Origin: Flavobacterium enshiense DK69 | GTDB lineage: Bacteria > Bacteroidota > Bacteroidia > Flavobacteriales > Flavobacteriaceae | Assembly (NCBI RefSeq): GCF_000498495.1 | Contig: NZ_AVCS01000009.1 | Location: 459,254 to 523,253 of the forward strand | DNA: 64,000 nt | Direction of reading: 5' to 3' | Shown here: one piece after another, positions 27,425 through 36,001 of the stretch | How the letters are laid out: every line of letters starts with the position of its first letter | How positions within the stretch are numbered: the first letter of the stretch is position 1 | Made by a program: the position numbers and the translations under genes | Notes under the pieces: generated by a model | The model's input: the letters and a program-made list of their open reading frames with translations, nothing else | The model's database searches: none | What the model was told of the DNA's origin: nothing

Positions 27425-28819
27425 TTATAATATCATTTCCAATTGTTTTCCGTTTTGGGTAATCAATACGACTCTGAATCTCTGGTTGTTTGTTTTGGAA
27501 TTCAGAATTCTCGAAGCCTGATCCATCGATGTTATTTTATTTCCGTCAATACTTAGGATTATGCTTCCTTTTAAAATTTCTGCATATTCCAGGTATTCTT
27601 GATTAGTAACATCTTTGATTTTTATGCCTTCATTCAATTGGAAACGTTTTTTGTCCTGTGCGCTTAACTCTTCAAACTCAAAGCCTTTGTAATCAACATT
27701 GATCAGTTCTTTTTTAGTTAATTTTACGGGAACTGTTTTGTTTTCGTTGTTTCTAAGGATGCCTACCTGAACCACATCATTAGGTCGTTTGGTGTTGATA
27801 TAGGATGTTAAGTCCGAAAAACTATTTACTGTCTGGTTGTCTAGTCTGATTATAATATCTCCTTTTTTCAATCCAGCTTTTTCAGCTCCTGAGTTTTTTG
27901 AAACGGAGTTAACATAAAAACCTTGAGTTTGTTTGATGTCAAATTCTTTAGAAACCGCACTGTTCAGTTCCTGTCCTTCAACTCCCAAGGCCCCGCGCTG
28001 CACATTTCCGTATTCCATCAGGTCTTCGATTATTTTTCGGGTGATATTTGAGGGAACCGCAAAGGAATAACCGGTATAACTTCCCGTTGGCGACGAAATC
28101 ATGGTGTTGATTCCAACTAATTCTCCTCGGGTGTTAACTAGAGCGCCTCCACTGTTTCCGGGATTTACTGCTGCATCGGTTTGTATGAAGGATTGGATGC
28201 CGGTATTGCTCAAATCTCTGGCCTTAGCCGAAACGATTCCAGCAGTGACGGTTGAATTTAGGTTGTAAGGATTTCCAACAGCCAGGACCCATTCGCCAAT
28301 TCTCATGTTGTCTGAGTTTCCGAATGTCGCGTAAGGCAGTTTCTCATCGGCATCAACCTTTAATAAGGCAATGTCCATCTTACTGTCTGTGCCTATTAAT
28401 TTCGCTTTGTATGATTTGTTGTTGTTCAGGGTGACTTCTAATTCGGTAGCGTTCTGAATCACATGATTGTTTGTTACGATATAACCGTCTTGGGAAATAA
28501 TTACGCCCGAACCGGTTCCTATCTGTGTTTGCTGCTGTCCTCCGCGGTAACCATAGAAATATTCCATGATTGGATTTGTAGGTACTTCCGAAACGGAAAC
28601 GTTTTTTACGTGCACCACATAATGAACTGCGCTTTCTGCAGCAGAAGTTAAATCACTGTTCTCGGTTCCGCCCAGGTTTACGTTTCTTGCATAATTGTCT
28701 GAAGCGACCGATAATTTGCTTCCGAAGCCGTTATTCGGTTCGAAGAATAATTTGTATGCGCCAAGCGTTATAGTTCCGCTTAACAGAGATACGATCAATA
28801 AGCTTGAAAATTTATTCAT
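27425..28819 (-). CDS. DegP/HtrA-type periplasmic serine protease (Do family)
   Basis: A 464-residue HtrA protease/chaperone. An N-terminal hydrophobic segment (FSSLLIVSLLSGTITLGAYKLFF) exports or anchors it. The trypsin-like domain carries the triad in TNNHVI (His), DIALLKV (Asp) and NPGNSGGALV (Ser). Two PDZ domains follow, the first with GALGVEGQELNSAV and KAGLKKGDIIIRLD, the second shorter (IKDVTNQEYLEYAE). The role is degradation or refolding of misfolded envelope proteins. It stands alone, divergent from dapF. Confidence 0.96.
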   Translation of the reverse strand: MNKFSSLLIVSLLSGTITLGAYKLFFEPNNGFGSKLSVASDNYARNVNLGGTENSDLTSAAESAVHYVVHVKNVSVSEVPTNPIMEYFYGYRGGQQQTQIGTGSGVIISQDGYIVTNNHVIQNATELEVTLNNNKSYKAKLIGTDSKMDIALLKVDADEKLPYATFGNSDNMRIGEWVLAVGNPYNLNSTVTAGIVSAKARDLSNTGIQSFIQTDAAVNPGNSGGALVNTRGELVGINTMISSPTGSYTGYSFAVPSNITRKIIEDLMEYGNVQRGALGVEGQELNSAVSKEFDIKQTQGFYVNSVSKNSGAEKAGLKKGDIIIRLDNQTVNSFSDLTSYINTKRPNDVVQVGILRNNENKTVPVKLTKKELINVDYKGFEFEELSAQDKKRFQLNEGIKIKDVTNQEYLEYAEILKGSIILSIDGNKITSMDQASRILNSKTNNQRFRVVLITQNGKQLEMIL

Positions 28820-28906
28820 AGTGTTGAGAAATATTTATTTAACAGTAAAATTAGATATTTCGTTAATTCGAAAAAATGCTTTAACTACGGTTTAACAATC
28901 TTTAAC

Positions 28907-28940
28907 TTGCCTTTAATATTCGTTTTTATTCGTATTTTTG
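28907..28940 (+). promoter_or_regulatory. dapF promoter (TTG-N23-TAnnTTTG)
   Basis: TTG at 28907-28909 and TATTTTTG at 28933-28940, 23 bases apart, match the flavobacterial consensus. The -7 box is 19 bases upstream of the dapF ATG, so the leader would be very short. Confidence 0.6.
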
Positions 28941-28959
28941 CTACTTATTTGAAAGTCAG

Positions 28960-29745
28960 ATGAATTACATATTTTACAAATATCAAGGAACGGGTAACGA
29001 TTTTGTCATGATTGATAATCGTGATTTACATTTCCCCAAAAATGATACCAAATTAGTCGAAAAATTATGCGACAGACGATTTGGCATAGGTGCGGACGGA
29101 CTTATTTTATTAGAGAATGATCCGTCGACCGATTTCAGAATGGTTTATTATAATTCCGATGGAAATGAGAGCTCAATGTGTGGAAACGGTGGGCGTTGTC
29201 TGGTAGCATTTGCCAAGCAACTAGGAATTATTGATAATGAAACTACATTTATAGCTACCGATGGTCTTCATTATGCAACTATTAATGAAGAAGGCATTGT
29301 TTCGCTTCAGATGAAAGATGTGGATGAAGTTCAGGAACATGGAAATCATGTTTTTCTAAATACTGGATCGCCACATCACGTTCAGATGGTGGAGGATTTG
29401 CATATTTTCGACGTTCAGAACGAAGGGGCAAAAATCCGATACGGGGCATTGTATGGAAAAGCCGGGAGTAATGTGAACTTTGTTTCGCAAACCGGTGAAA
29501 ATACTTTTAGATTGCGTACTTACGAGCGCGGCGTTGAAGGTGAAACCTTGTCGTGCGGTACAGGAGCTACTGCGGTGGCTATTGCAATGAAATCGACTGG
29601 AAAAACCGATAGTTCATTAATAGAATTGCAGGTAGAAGGAGGAATTCTTGAAGTTTCCTTTGTAGAGAAAAACGGATTTTTTACCCATGTTTTCCTGAAA
29701 GGCCCTGCGAATTTTGTTTTTAAAGGCGTAGTTTCGGTAGGATAG
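28960..29745 (+). CDS. dapF: Diaminopimelate epimerase
   Basis: A 261-residue cofactor-independent racemase that converts LL-diaminopimelate to meso-DAP for lysine and peptidoglycan synthesis. The two catalytic cysteines are in SSMCGNGGRCL near residue 74 and in LSCGTGATAVA near residue 198. FYKYQGTGNDFVMID is the usual N-terminus. It is the first gene of a row (GNAT, mltG, DUF2279, lysozyme-like) that mostly concerns the cell wall. The following 150 bases are low-complexity spacer. Confidence 0.97.
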   Translation: MNYIFYKYQGTGNDFVMIDNRDLHFPKNDTKLVEKLCDRRFGIGADGLILLENDPSTDFRMVYYNSDGNESSMCGNGGRCLVAFAKQLGIIDNETTFIATDGLHYATINEEGIVSLQMKDVDEVQEHGNHVFLNTGSPHHVQMVEDLHIFDVQNEGAKIRYGALYGKAGSNVNFVSQTGENTFRLRTYERGVEGETLSCGTGATAVAIAMKSTGKTDSSLIELQVEGGILEVSFVEKNGFFTHVFLKGPANFVFKGVVSVG

Positions 29746-29897
29746 AAGAGGAAGAAAGAGATAAGGAAAAAGAGATAAGGGAGAAGAGAGAAGAGGCAAG
29801 GTGGAGATTTTTTTTTTTAATCAGTAATCCTATATCAAACAATCCAAAATCCAATAATATAAAAATCTAAGAAGTCTAAAAATCTAAGAAATCTGAA
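29746..29897. repeat. Purine-rich low-complexity spacer plus TCTAA-type repeats
   Basis: Positions 29747-29806 are almost pure purine on the + strand (GAAGAGGAAGAAAGAGATAA and variants, ending AAGGTGGAG). They are followed by T9 and by short degenerate repeats of the type AATCTAAGAAGTCTAA (29863-29895) that recur upstream of hisS. No gene or terminator is seen. Confidence 0.7.
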
Positions 29898-30434
29898 TTG
29901 ATTACACTCAAAGGAAATATCGTTTACCTTCGTGCGCTTGAGCCGGAAGATCTGGAATTCGTCTATGCAATAGAAAACGATGAGTCAATCTGGGAAATGA
30001 GCAATACGCAGACGCCTTACAGTCGTTTTCTAATACGACAGTATCTGGAGAATGCGCATCAGGATATTTACGAGGCAAAACAGCTTCGCTTGGCCATCTG
30101 TAAAAATGATGATTCCGAAGCTATTGGCCTGATTGATTTATTTGATTTTGATCCGAGAAACCAACGCGCAGGGGTAGGGATCGTGATTAAAGACCATGAG
30201 CATCGTAGTTTAGGTTTTGGAAAAGAGTCGCTGGAATTACTGATTAATTATTGTTTCGAACAATTGCAGCTTCATCAGCTGTATGCAAATATTGGTACGG
30301 AAAATACACCAAGTATCAACCTTTTTACTAATTTTGGCTTCCAATGCATAGGTATTAAAAAAGACTGGAACCGTATTAGAAATAGTTATGAAGATGAAGG
30401 TCTTTATCAGTTAATTAACCCAACAAATAAATAA
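29898..30434 (+). CDS. GNAT family N-acetyltransferase
   Basis: A 178-residue acetyltransferase starting at a TTG codon; the family N-terminus (LKGNIVYLRALEPEDLEFVY) begins right there and no ATG is available upstream in frame. The acetyl-CoA-binding core is RAGVGIVIKDHEHRSLGFGKESL, followed by NIGTENTPSINLFTNFGFQ. It resembles RimJ/RimL or spermidine/diamine acetyltransferases. It sits 13 bases upstream of mltG, so it is probably co-transcribed with it; the substrate is unknown. Confidence 0.9.
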   Translation: MITLKGNIVYLRALEPEDLEFVYAIENDESIWEMSNTQTPYSRFLIRQYLENAHQDIYEAKQLRLAICKNDDSEAIGLIDLFDFDPRNQRAGVGIVIKDHEHRSLGFGKESLELLINYCFEQLQLHQLYANIGTENTPSINLFTNFGFQCIGIKKDWNRIRNSYEDEGLYQLINPTNK

Positions 30435-30447
30435 AATAAATAAAGTT

Positions 30448-31488
30448 TTGAATCCGAAAAGAATTGTGCCGATTGTGTCGGTTGCTATCTTGATTGTGGC
30501 AACTGTTGTAGGGGTTGTTTATTATTTAAAAGCATTTACAGCCAACACGAAATTTAACGAAAATGAAATGTTTGTTTATGTTCCGACGAATTCCACTTAT
30601 GAAGATGTAAAGAAAATTATATCGCCGTATGTGGAAAATATGGAGAAATTTACCTTTGTAGCAGAACAGCGTGGGTATAATGCCAATGTGAATCCAGGGA
30701 AATTTTTGCTGACAAAAGGGATGAGCAGTTTTAGTATAGTTTCGTCGTTGCGTCACAATGTACCGGTAAAACTGGCTTTCAATAATCAGGAATCATTGGG
30801 TAAACTGGTACAACGCTTATCTTCTCAGATTGAGCCGGATAGCACAACGCTTACAAAAGTATTTACGGATTCTGTTTTTATGGCAGAAAACGGATTCACT
30901 AAAGAATCGATACTGGCAATGTTTATTCCAAATACGTATGAGTTTTATTGGAATGTAAGTCCGATTAAAGTACGTGATAAACTGGCAAAAGAATACAGAA
31001 GGTTTTGGAACGAAGAGCGCCAGGCAAAAGCAAAAGCGTTAAATTTAACCCCTGTTCAGGTTTCAACTCTTGCGGCTATTGTGCACAAAGAAACAGCTAA
31101 AGTTGATGAAAGACCACGAGTAGCAGGAGTATATTTGAATCGTTTGAAAAAAGACATGCCTTTACAGGCGGATCCGACCGTAATTTACGCGGTTAAGGAA
31201 CGAGAAGGGGATTTTGATACAATAATTAAAAGAGTGATGTATAACGATTTGAAAATCAACTCACCTTATAATACCTATATTCATACGGGATTGCCACCAG
31301 GACCAATCGCTATGCCTGATATTTCGGCAATTGATGCCGTGCTTAATGCAGAAAAGCATAACTACGAATATTTCTGCGCCAGCGTAGAGCGTTTTGGTTA
31401 TCATGAGTTTGCAGAAACCTATGAACAACATCAGGTAATTGCAAAAAAATATGCTGAATGGGTTGCTAAACAAGGGTATCAGCGTTAA
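30448..31488 (+). CDS. mltG: Endolytic transglycosylase MltG
   Basis: A 346-residue inner-membrane lytic transglycosylase that cuts nascent glycan strands and sets their length. The start is TTG, immediately followed by a transmembrane helix (IVPIVSVAILIVATVVGVVYYL). The YceG domain includes NTYEFYWNVSP, the catalytic glutamate in AAIVHKETAKVDERPRVAG near residue 215, LQADPTVIYA and YIHTGLPPGPIAMP. It follows the GNAT gene by 13 bases and precedes the DUF2279 gene by 3 bases, suggesting one operon. Confidence 0.95.
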   Translation: MNPKRIVPIVSVAILIVATVVGVVYYLKAFTANTKFNENEMFVYVPTNSTYEDVKKIISPYVENMEKFTFVAEQRGYNANVNPGKFLLTKGMSSFSIVSSLRHNVPVKLAFNNQESLGKLVQRLSSQIEPDSTTLTKVFTDSVFMAENGFTKESILAMFIPNTYEFYWNVSPIKVRDKLAKEYRRFWNEERQAKAKALNLTPVQVSTLAAIVHKETAKVDERPRVAGVYLNRLKKDMPLQADPTVIYAVKEREGDFDTIIKRVMYNDLKINSPYNTYIHTGLPPGPIAMPDISAIDAVLNAEKHNYEYFCASVERFGYHEFAETYEQHQVIAKKYAEWVAKQGYQR

Positions 31489-31491
31489 TTT

Positions 31492-32448
31492 TTGAGAAGA
31501 AAATTGCAAATAATTATAAAAGGGTCGCAAGCATTTTTTGGTAGAAAGGTGCTTGCGATTCTTTTTGTATTGATAATATTTCCGGTTTATTCCCAATCTA
31601 AATTTGAAGCGTTTTTAACTCCCTCGGATACTTTAAATGTCAAGAGAAGAAATACGGTTTATATTTCTGAAGCCGGCTTTTTGGGTGTGACCTTAATAGG
31701 TCTTAACCAATTATGGTATAAGGATTACCCTAAATCGTCCTTTCATTTTATTAACGATAATAATGAATGGCTGCAAATGGATAAGGCTGGTCATTTGTAT
31801 ACGACGTATCACATGGGGCGTTTTGGAGCAGAAGCTTTGGCCTGGAGTGGCGCGGATAAAAAACATCAATTAATTTATGGGGCAACCGTCGGTTTTGCAT
31901 TTATGACAGTTGTGGAGGTTTTCGATGGTTTTTCAGCTGAATGGGGTGCTTCCTGGGGTGATGTGGTTGCTAATGCGGCCGGAACGGGTTTGTATGTTTC
32001 TCAGGAATTACTTTGGAAGGAGCAACGAATGATGCCAAAATTTTCATTTCATACCACAGAATATGCAGCAATGCGTCCGAATACTTTAGGCAGCAGTTTG
32101 AATGAGCAGATTCTAAAAGATTATAATGGACAAACCTATTGGTTATCTGTTAATCTGCATAGTTTTTTTAAGGAAAGCAAAATACCGAAATGGTTTAATG
32201 TTGCCTTAGGTTATGGTGCTGATGGCATGTTGTATGGTGATAGTGAATCCGTCCCTGCTGACATTGAATCACAAAATAAACGGACACGTCAATTTTATCT
32301 TAGTGTGGATGTGGATTTAACCCGAATCAAAACCAAGTCTCCGGTTTTGCGAACACTCTTCTCGGTTTTCAATACTATTAAAGTGCCGGCTCCAACTTTG
32401 GAATTGGATCAATATGGTGATGTAAAAGGCTACTTTATTTATTTTTAA
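31492..32448 (+). CDS. DUF2279 (YfiM-like) outer-envelope protein
   Basis: A 318-residue protein starting at TTG three bases after mltG. A signal segment (VLAILFVLIIFPVYSQ) lies 20 residues in. The conserved DUF2279 core contains WLQMDKAGHLYTTYHMGRFG, EVFDGFSAEWGASWGDVVAN and AAGTGLYVSQ. The C-terminal third has aromatic, alternating segments and ends in IYF, as in outer-membrane proteins. The family function is not established. Close linkage to mltG suggests an envelope role. Confidence 0.85.
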   Translation: MRRKLQIIIKGSQAFFGRKVLAILFVLIIFPVYSQSKFEAFLTPSDTLNVKRRNTVYISEAGFLGVTLIGLNQLWYKDYPKSSFHFINDNNEWLQMDKAGHLYTTYHMGRFGAEALAWSGADKKHQLIYGATVGFAFMTVVEVFDGFSAEWGASWGDVVANAAGTGLYVSQELLWKEQRMMPKFSFHTTEYAAMRPNTLGSSLNEQILKDYNGQTYWLSVNLHSFFKESKIPKWFNVALGYGADGMLYGDSESVPADIESQNKRTRQFYLSVDVDLTRIKTKSPVLRTLFSVFNTIKVPAPTLELDQYGDVKGYFIYF

Positions 32449-32491
32449 CAAACTTTAACTGCCTGATTCTTAAGAGCATAGATTAATAGTG

Positions 32492-32499
32492 TACCTTTG
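32492..32499 (+). promoter_or_regulatory. Bacteroidetes -7 box upstream of the lysozyme-like gene
   Basis: TACCTTTG is a full match to TAnnTTTG, 47 bases upstream of the ATG at 32547. No TTG is found at the -33 distance. Confidence 0.5.
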
Positions 32500-32546
32500 C
32501 ATCAAGTAATTTCATACTGGTGACAGCGGATGAGAAAATTTAATTT

Positions 32547-33188
32547 ATGATAAAAAAATGGACGTATTTTTCGGGGTTAATAGTTTTGATTACTTTGATA
32601 AGTTCGGGTTTTAAAGCCTTTGAGCCTGAAAAATTAGAAGGTTTCCACGTTGAAAATGATGAGGTGATTACTTATCTGGTTTCTACTAAAGAAGAAAACG
32701 AAAAAGTTAATTTCAATTTTCCTTTCACTGGGAAGTCTTTCGTCGGTTTCAAACAGGCGGTTGCAATTAAGGAGTCCTCAGGGCTTTATGGTTTGGTGAA
32801 TTCTTTTGGATACATGGGTAAATATCAATTTGGTAAAAGTACACTTCGTATGATAGGGATTCATAATACTGCTGATTTTTTGAAGAATCCGGCCTTACAG
32901 GAAAAAGCGTTTAAGGCATTACTTTCTTTAAATAAATGGGAACTGAGGGACGAGATAAGGCGTTACGAAGGCAGAATTATCAACGGTGTAAAAATTACGG
33001 AATCAGGATTGTTGGCGGCAGCCCACTTGGGCGGAGCCGGTTCAGTGAGAAGTTATTTGCGTTCGAATGGACGGGACGGCTTTAGCGACGGATTCGGAAC
33101 TTCCCTGAAAAGCTACATTAAAAAGTTTGGAGGATATGATACCACAAACATCATTGCCAGCGCTGATGTAAAAGTAAAGATGAAGTAA
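32547..33188 (+). CDS. Lysozyme-like/transglycosylase-like exported protein
   Basis: A 213-residue protein with an N-terminal hydrophobic segment (WTYFSGLIVLITLISSGFKAF). The core FKQAVAIKESSGLYGLVNSFGYMGKYQFGKSTL has the Glu-Ser-Ser-Gly and Gly-x-Tyr-Gln-Phe-Gly pattern of soluble lytic transglycosylase/lysozyme folds. The glutamate of KESSG is the candidate catalytic acid. ESGLLAAAHLGGAGSVRSYL closes the fold. It probably cleaves peptidoglycan, consistent with mltG and dapF nearby. A terminator for it lies inside the convergent methyltransferase gene. Confidence 0.82.
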   Translation: MIKKWTYFSGLIVLITLISSGFKAFEPEKLEGFHVENDEVITYLVSTKEENEKVNFNFPFTGKSFVGFKQAVAIKESSGLYGLVNSFGYMGKYQFGKSTLRMIGIHNTADFLKNPALQEKAFKALLSLNKWELRDEIRRYEGRIINGVKITESGLLAAAHLGGAGSVRSYLRSNGRDGFSDGFGTSLKSYIKKFGGYDTTNIIASADVKVKMK

Positions 33189-33192
33189 AAGA

Positions 33193-33918
33193 TTAATTCA
33201 TTTTGTGAATTATAAAAATGCAAGGTCGGTTATGTAAATCGACCTTGTTTTTTTTCCATTGATTTACCGATTGCGTTTTAATGAATTCTGTTGGAAGGGT
33301 GATATCACAGGCAACACACAAAAGCGTGTTTGGCTGTAAAATCTGAAGTAAATCTTCCAGGAATTTATTGTTGCGGTAAGGTGTTTCAATAAATAATTGG
33401 CTTTGGTTTTTATCGTGAGATAATTTTTCCAGATTTTTTATTGCTGTTTTTTTATCCGATTTGTCAATCGGTAGGTAGCCGTTGAAGGCAAAACTCTGTC
33501 CGTTCATTCCTGAAGCCATCATGGCTAATAAGATAGAAGAAGGGCCAACCAAAGGTACTACCTGAATTCCTTTTTCATGTGCCAGTTTTACTATCACTGC
33601 ACCAGGATCGGCAACTCCGGGGCAACCGGCTTCGCTCATTAATCCCATGTTTTTTCCTTCCAAAAGCGGTTTTATGAATTCATTATGCTCGGAAACATCG
33701 GTGTGTTTGTTTAAGGAGAAAAGTTTTAATTCGGGTTGTTTCTTTTCAGGATGAACGCTTTTTATGAAACGACGTGCCGTTTTTTCGTTTTCAACAATAT
33801 AGTGATCTATGAAATCAATGGTTCTCTTAATGGTGTGTGGCAGAACCTCCTCAGGGTTCATTTCGCCCAAGGTGGTCGGAATCAAATATAATTTTCCAAA
33901 AAGAGTACTTGCTTTCAT
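33193..33918 (-). CDS. RsmI-like SAM-dependent methyltransferase (tetrapyrrole methylase fold)
   Basis: A 241-residue protein. GKLYLIPTTLGEMNPEEVLP, LMSEAGCPGVADPGAVIV, VVPLVGPSSILLAMMASG and LFIETPYRNNKFLEDLL are the hallmarks of the RsmI/tetrapyrrole methylase fold. RsmI 2'-O-methylates C1402 of 16S rRNA; this Bacteroidetes subgroup is shorter and may have another RNA target. The ATG overlaps the phosphatase stop by one base (TAATG), so dnaA, the phosphatase and this gene form one tightly packed operon. Confidence 0.88.
   Translation of the reverse strand: MKASTLFGKLYLIPTTLGEMNPEEVLPHTIKRTIDFIDHYIVENEKTARRFIKSVHPEKKQPELKLFSLNKHTDVSEHNEFIKPLLEGKNMGLMSEAGCPGVADPGAVIVKLAHEKGIQVVPLVGPSSILLAMMASGMNGQSFAFNGYLPIDKSDKKTAIKNLEKLSHDKNQSQLFIETPYRNNKFLEDLLQILQPNTLLCVACDITLPTEFIKTQSVNQWKKNKVDLHNRPCIFIIHKMN
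33221..33255 (+). terminator. Terminator of the lysozyme-like gene, embedded in convergent coding sequence
   Basis: CAAGGTCG (33221-33228) pairs perfectly with CGACCTTG (33240-33247) and is followed by eight T (33248-33255). It lies wholly within the last codons of the minus-strand methyltransferase gene and would stop + strand transcription. Confidence 0.75.
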
Positions 33919-34382
33919 TAGTGTTTGGCTTTAAGTTTTTCGGCGATAATTTCACAGGCTTCATTAAGCAGCATGAAAACATGTTCAAATCCGCTTTCTC
34001 CTCCATAATAAGGATCTGGAACATCTACATTTTCCCCCGGAAAAAGCTCATCCAAAATCATGATTACTTTTGATTTTGCTTCAGTGCTAGGTGCTAAAGC
34101 AATAACGTCCTGATAATTAGAGATGTCCATTACGTAGATGTAGTCAAAGTTGTCGAAATCCGACTTTTTGATTTGTCTTCCCCGTTGATTTGTAATGTCA
34201 AGACCTTTGTTTTTGGCAATCAGAACAGAACGCTTGTCGGGTTCCTGGCCGACATGCCAACTGCCGGTTCCTGCAGAATCTACTAAAAAATGCTCTTTAG
34301 GGAGTTTTGATTGTAAAATTCCTTCTGCTAAAGGAGAACGGCAAATGTTTCCTAGGCAGACCATTAAAATTTTAACGGGCAT
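33918..34382 (-). CDS. Low-molecular-weight protein-tyrosine phosphatase
   Basis: A 154-residue LMW-PTP. The P-loop is C9-LGNIC-R15 (VCLGNICRSPLAEG) and the general acid is Asp123 in VPDPYYGG. All catalytic residues are intact. Bacterial members often control polysaccharide export kinases or arginine phosphorylation; no kinase is adjacent here. It begins one base after the dnaA stop codon and overlaps the methyltransferase ATG by one base, so expression is tied to dnaA. Confidence 0.95.
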   Translation of the reverse strand: MPVKILMVCLGNICRSPLAEGILQSKLPKEHFLVDSAGTGSWHVGQEPDKRSVLIAKNKGLDITNQRGRQIKKSDFDNFDYIYVMDISNYQDVIALAPSTEAKSKVIMILDELFPGENVDVPDPYYGGESGFEHVFMLLNEACEIIAEKLKAKH

Positions 34383-34383
34383 A

Positions 34384-35811
34384 TTATAACGATAACTTTT
34401 TATGGATGTCGTCTACGTATTTTTTGAACTGCTTGTCTGTTGAGACCAAATTGTCTACAGTCTTACAGGCGTGTAAAACGGTAGCATGATCTCGTGATCC
34501 AATTTGTGATCCAATATTTGCCAAAGAAGCTTTGGTGAATTTTTTAGCAAAAAACATAGCCAATTGACGTGCCTGAACCACATCGCGTTTTCTGGTTTTC
34601 GACTGTAATGTTTCTACATCAATTTGGAAATAATCGGAAACGATTTTCTGGATGTAATCGATGGAAACTTCGCGTTTTACGTTCTTTACGAATTTCTCAA
34701 CTACTTGTTTTGCTAACTCAATAGTTACTTCACGGTGGTTGAAAGAAGACTGGGCAATCAATGAAATGATAGCGCCTTCCAGCTCACGAACGTTTGATTT
34801 GATGTTTTTGGCAACATATTCGATGATGTCATCCGGCATTTGAACACCGTCACGGTACAAAATGTTTTTCAGGATGGAAACTCTTGTTTCATAATCCGGT
34901 TGGTGAATCTCAGCTGAAAGTCCCCATTTGAATCGTGATAACAAACGCTGCTCAATATCCTGCATATCCACAGGGGCCTTGTCGGAAGTAAGGATTACCT
35001 GTTTTCCGTTTTGGTGTAAGTAATTAAAGATGTGGAAGAAAACATCCTGCGTTCCTGCTTTTCCGGAAAGGAATTGCACGTCATCTATAATTAATACATC
35101 AATCAATTGATAGAAATGAATGAAGTCATTTCGTGTATTCTTTTTAACCGAGTCTATATATTGCTGGGTGAATACTTCAGCAGAAATATACAAAACGGTT
35201 TTTTCCGGGAATTTCTCTTTGATTTCAACACCGATGGCGTGAGCCAAGTGTGTTTTTCCTAAACCAACACCTCCAAAAATAAGGAATGGGTTAAAAGAAG
35301 TTCCTCCCGGCTTGTTGGCAACAGCCATACCGGCAGAACGGGCTAAACGGTTGGAATCACCTTCAAGGAAATTATCAAAACTGTAATTTGAATTCAGTTG
35401 CGATTCGATCTTTACATTTCGGATTCCTGGGATTACAAACGGGTTTTTTAATTCCGGATTTTTATTTTGGATGGGAACATCAATCTCCTGAGGTTTTACT
35501 GCAGGACGATTGTTACTCGGCAGCTGTTCCGTAAAAGGAAGTTTGTTGCCAAGTTTGTTCTCCATTTTGATTTTATAAAGTAACTTTGCGTTCGGTCCAA
35601 GCTCTTTAGTAAGAGCCACTTTTAATAATTTAACATAGTGTTCTTCCAGCCATTCGTAGAAGAATTTACTGGGAACTTGAATATATAATGCATTATCTGT
35701 AAGTTCAACAGCTCTGATAGGCTCGAACCAAGTCTTGTAGGCTTGGTCTTGAATGTTATCTTTTATAAAAGACAGACAGTTTTCCCATACCGATTGCGCA
35801 GTTGTACTCAT
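34384..35811 (-). CDS. dnaA: Chromosomal replication initiator DnaA
   Basis: A 475-residue AAA+ initiator. Domain I begins TAQSVWENCLSFIKDNIQDQ. A short linker precedes Walker A (FGGVGLGKTHLAHAIG), Walker B (LIIDDVQFLSG) and sensor 2. The C-terminal DNA-binding domain holds the signature SRDHATVLHACKTVDNL. I prefer the ATG at 35811 (MSTTAQS), which gives the usual flavobacterial length; an in-frame ATG at 35823 adds four residues. The AT-rich upstream region has a DnaA-box-like site at 35894-35902. dnaN is not adjacent. Confidence 0.97.
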   Translation of the reverse strand: MSTTAQSVWENCLSFIKDNIQDQAYKTWFEPIRAVELTDNALYIQVPSKFFYEWLEEHYVKLLKVALTKELGPNAKLLYKIKMENKLGNKLPFTEQLPSNNRPAVKPQEIDVPIQNKNPELKNPFVIPGIRNVKIESQLNSNYSFDNFLEGDSNRLARSAGMAVANKPGGTSFNPFLIFGGVGLGKTHLAHAIGVEIKEKFPEKTVLYISAEVFTQQYIDSVKKNTRNDFIHFYQLIDVLIIDDVQFLSGKAGTQDVFFHIFNYLHQNGKQVILTSDKAPVDMQDIEQRLLSRFKWGLSAEIHQPDYETRVSILKNILYRDGVQMPDDIIEYVAKNIKSNVRELEGAIISLIAQSSFNHREVTIELAKQVVEKFVKNVKREVSIDYIQKIVSDYFQIDVETLQSKTRKRDVVQARQLAMFFAKKFTKASLANIGSQIGSRDHATVLHACKTVDNLVSTDKQFKKYVDDIHKKLSL

Positions 35812-35842
35812 ATATTCAGGCATGTTTTTTATAATTTGTTGT

Positions 35843-35904
35843 TGGACAAAAAGTTATTTGTAGGTAAGCTTTTTTTGATTGGGAAGACAAATATGTGGAC
35901 AAAA
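35843..35904 (-). promoter_or_regulatory. DnaA-box-like site and half-repeat upstream of dnaA
   Basis: The minus strand at 35894-35902 reads TTGTCCACA, one base from the DnaA box TTATCCACA. A second copy of its core (TTTTTGTCCA on the minus strand, 35843-35852) lies 53 bases away in the same orientation. Both are in the AT-rich dnaA leader and could serve autoregulation. Two weak boxes are too few to call an origin. Confidence 0.4.
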
Positions 35905-36001
35905 TTTTTCAAAAAAAAATCATTTGCATATTGGTTTTAATAAAAAAAAATTGTAAGCCTTTTTTTGATGATATTTAGAATAAATTAAGATAAAAAACCG
36001 T

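Noticed and set aside
34964..34973. ATATCCACA inside dnaA as a DnaA box
   Set aside because: It is a single site with one mismatch in coding sequence and no cluster; similar sequences occur by chance elsewhere, for example near 38489.
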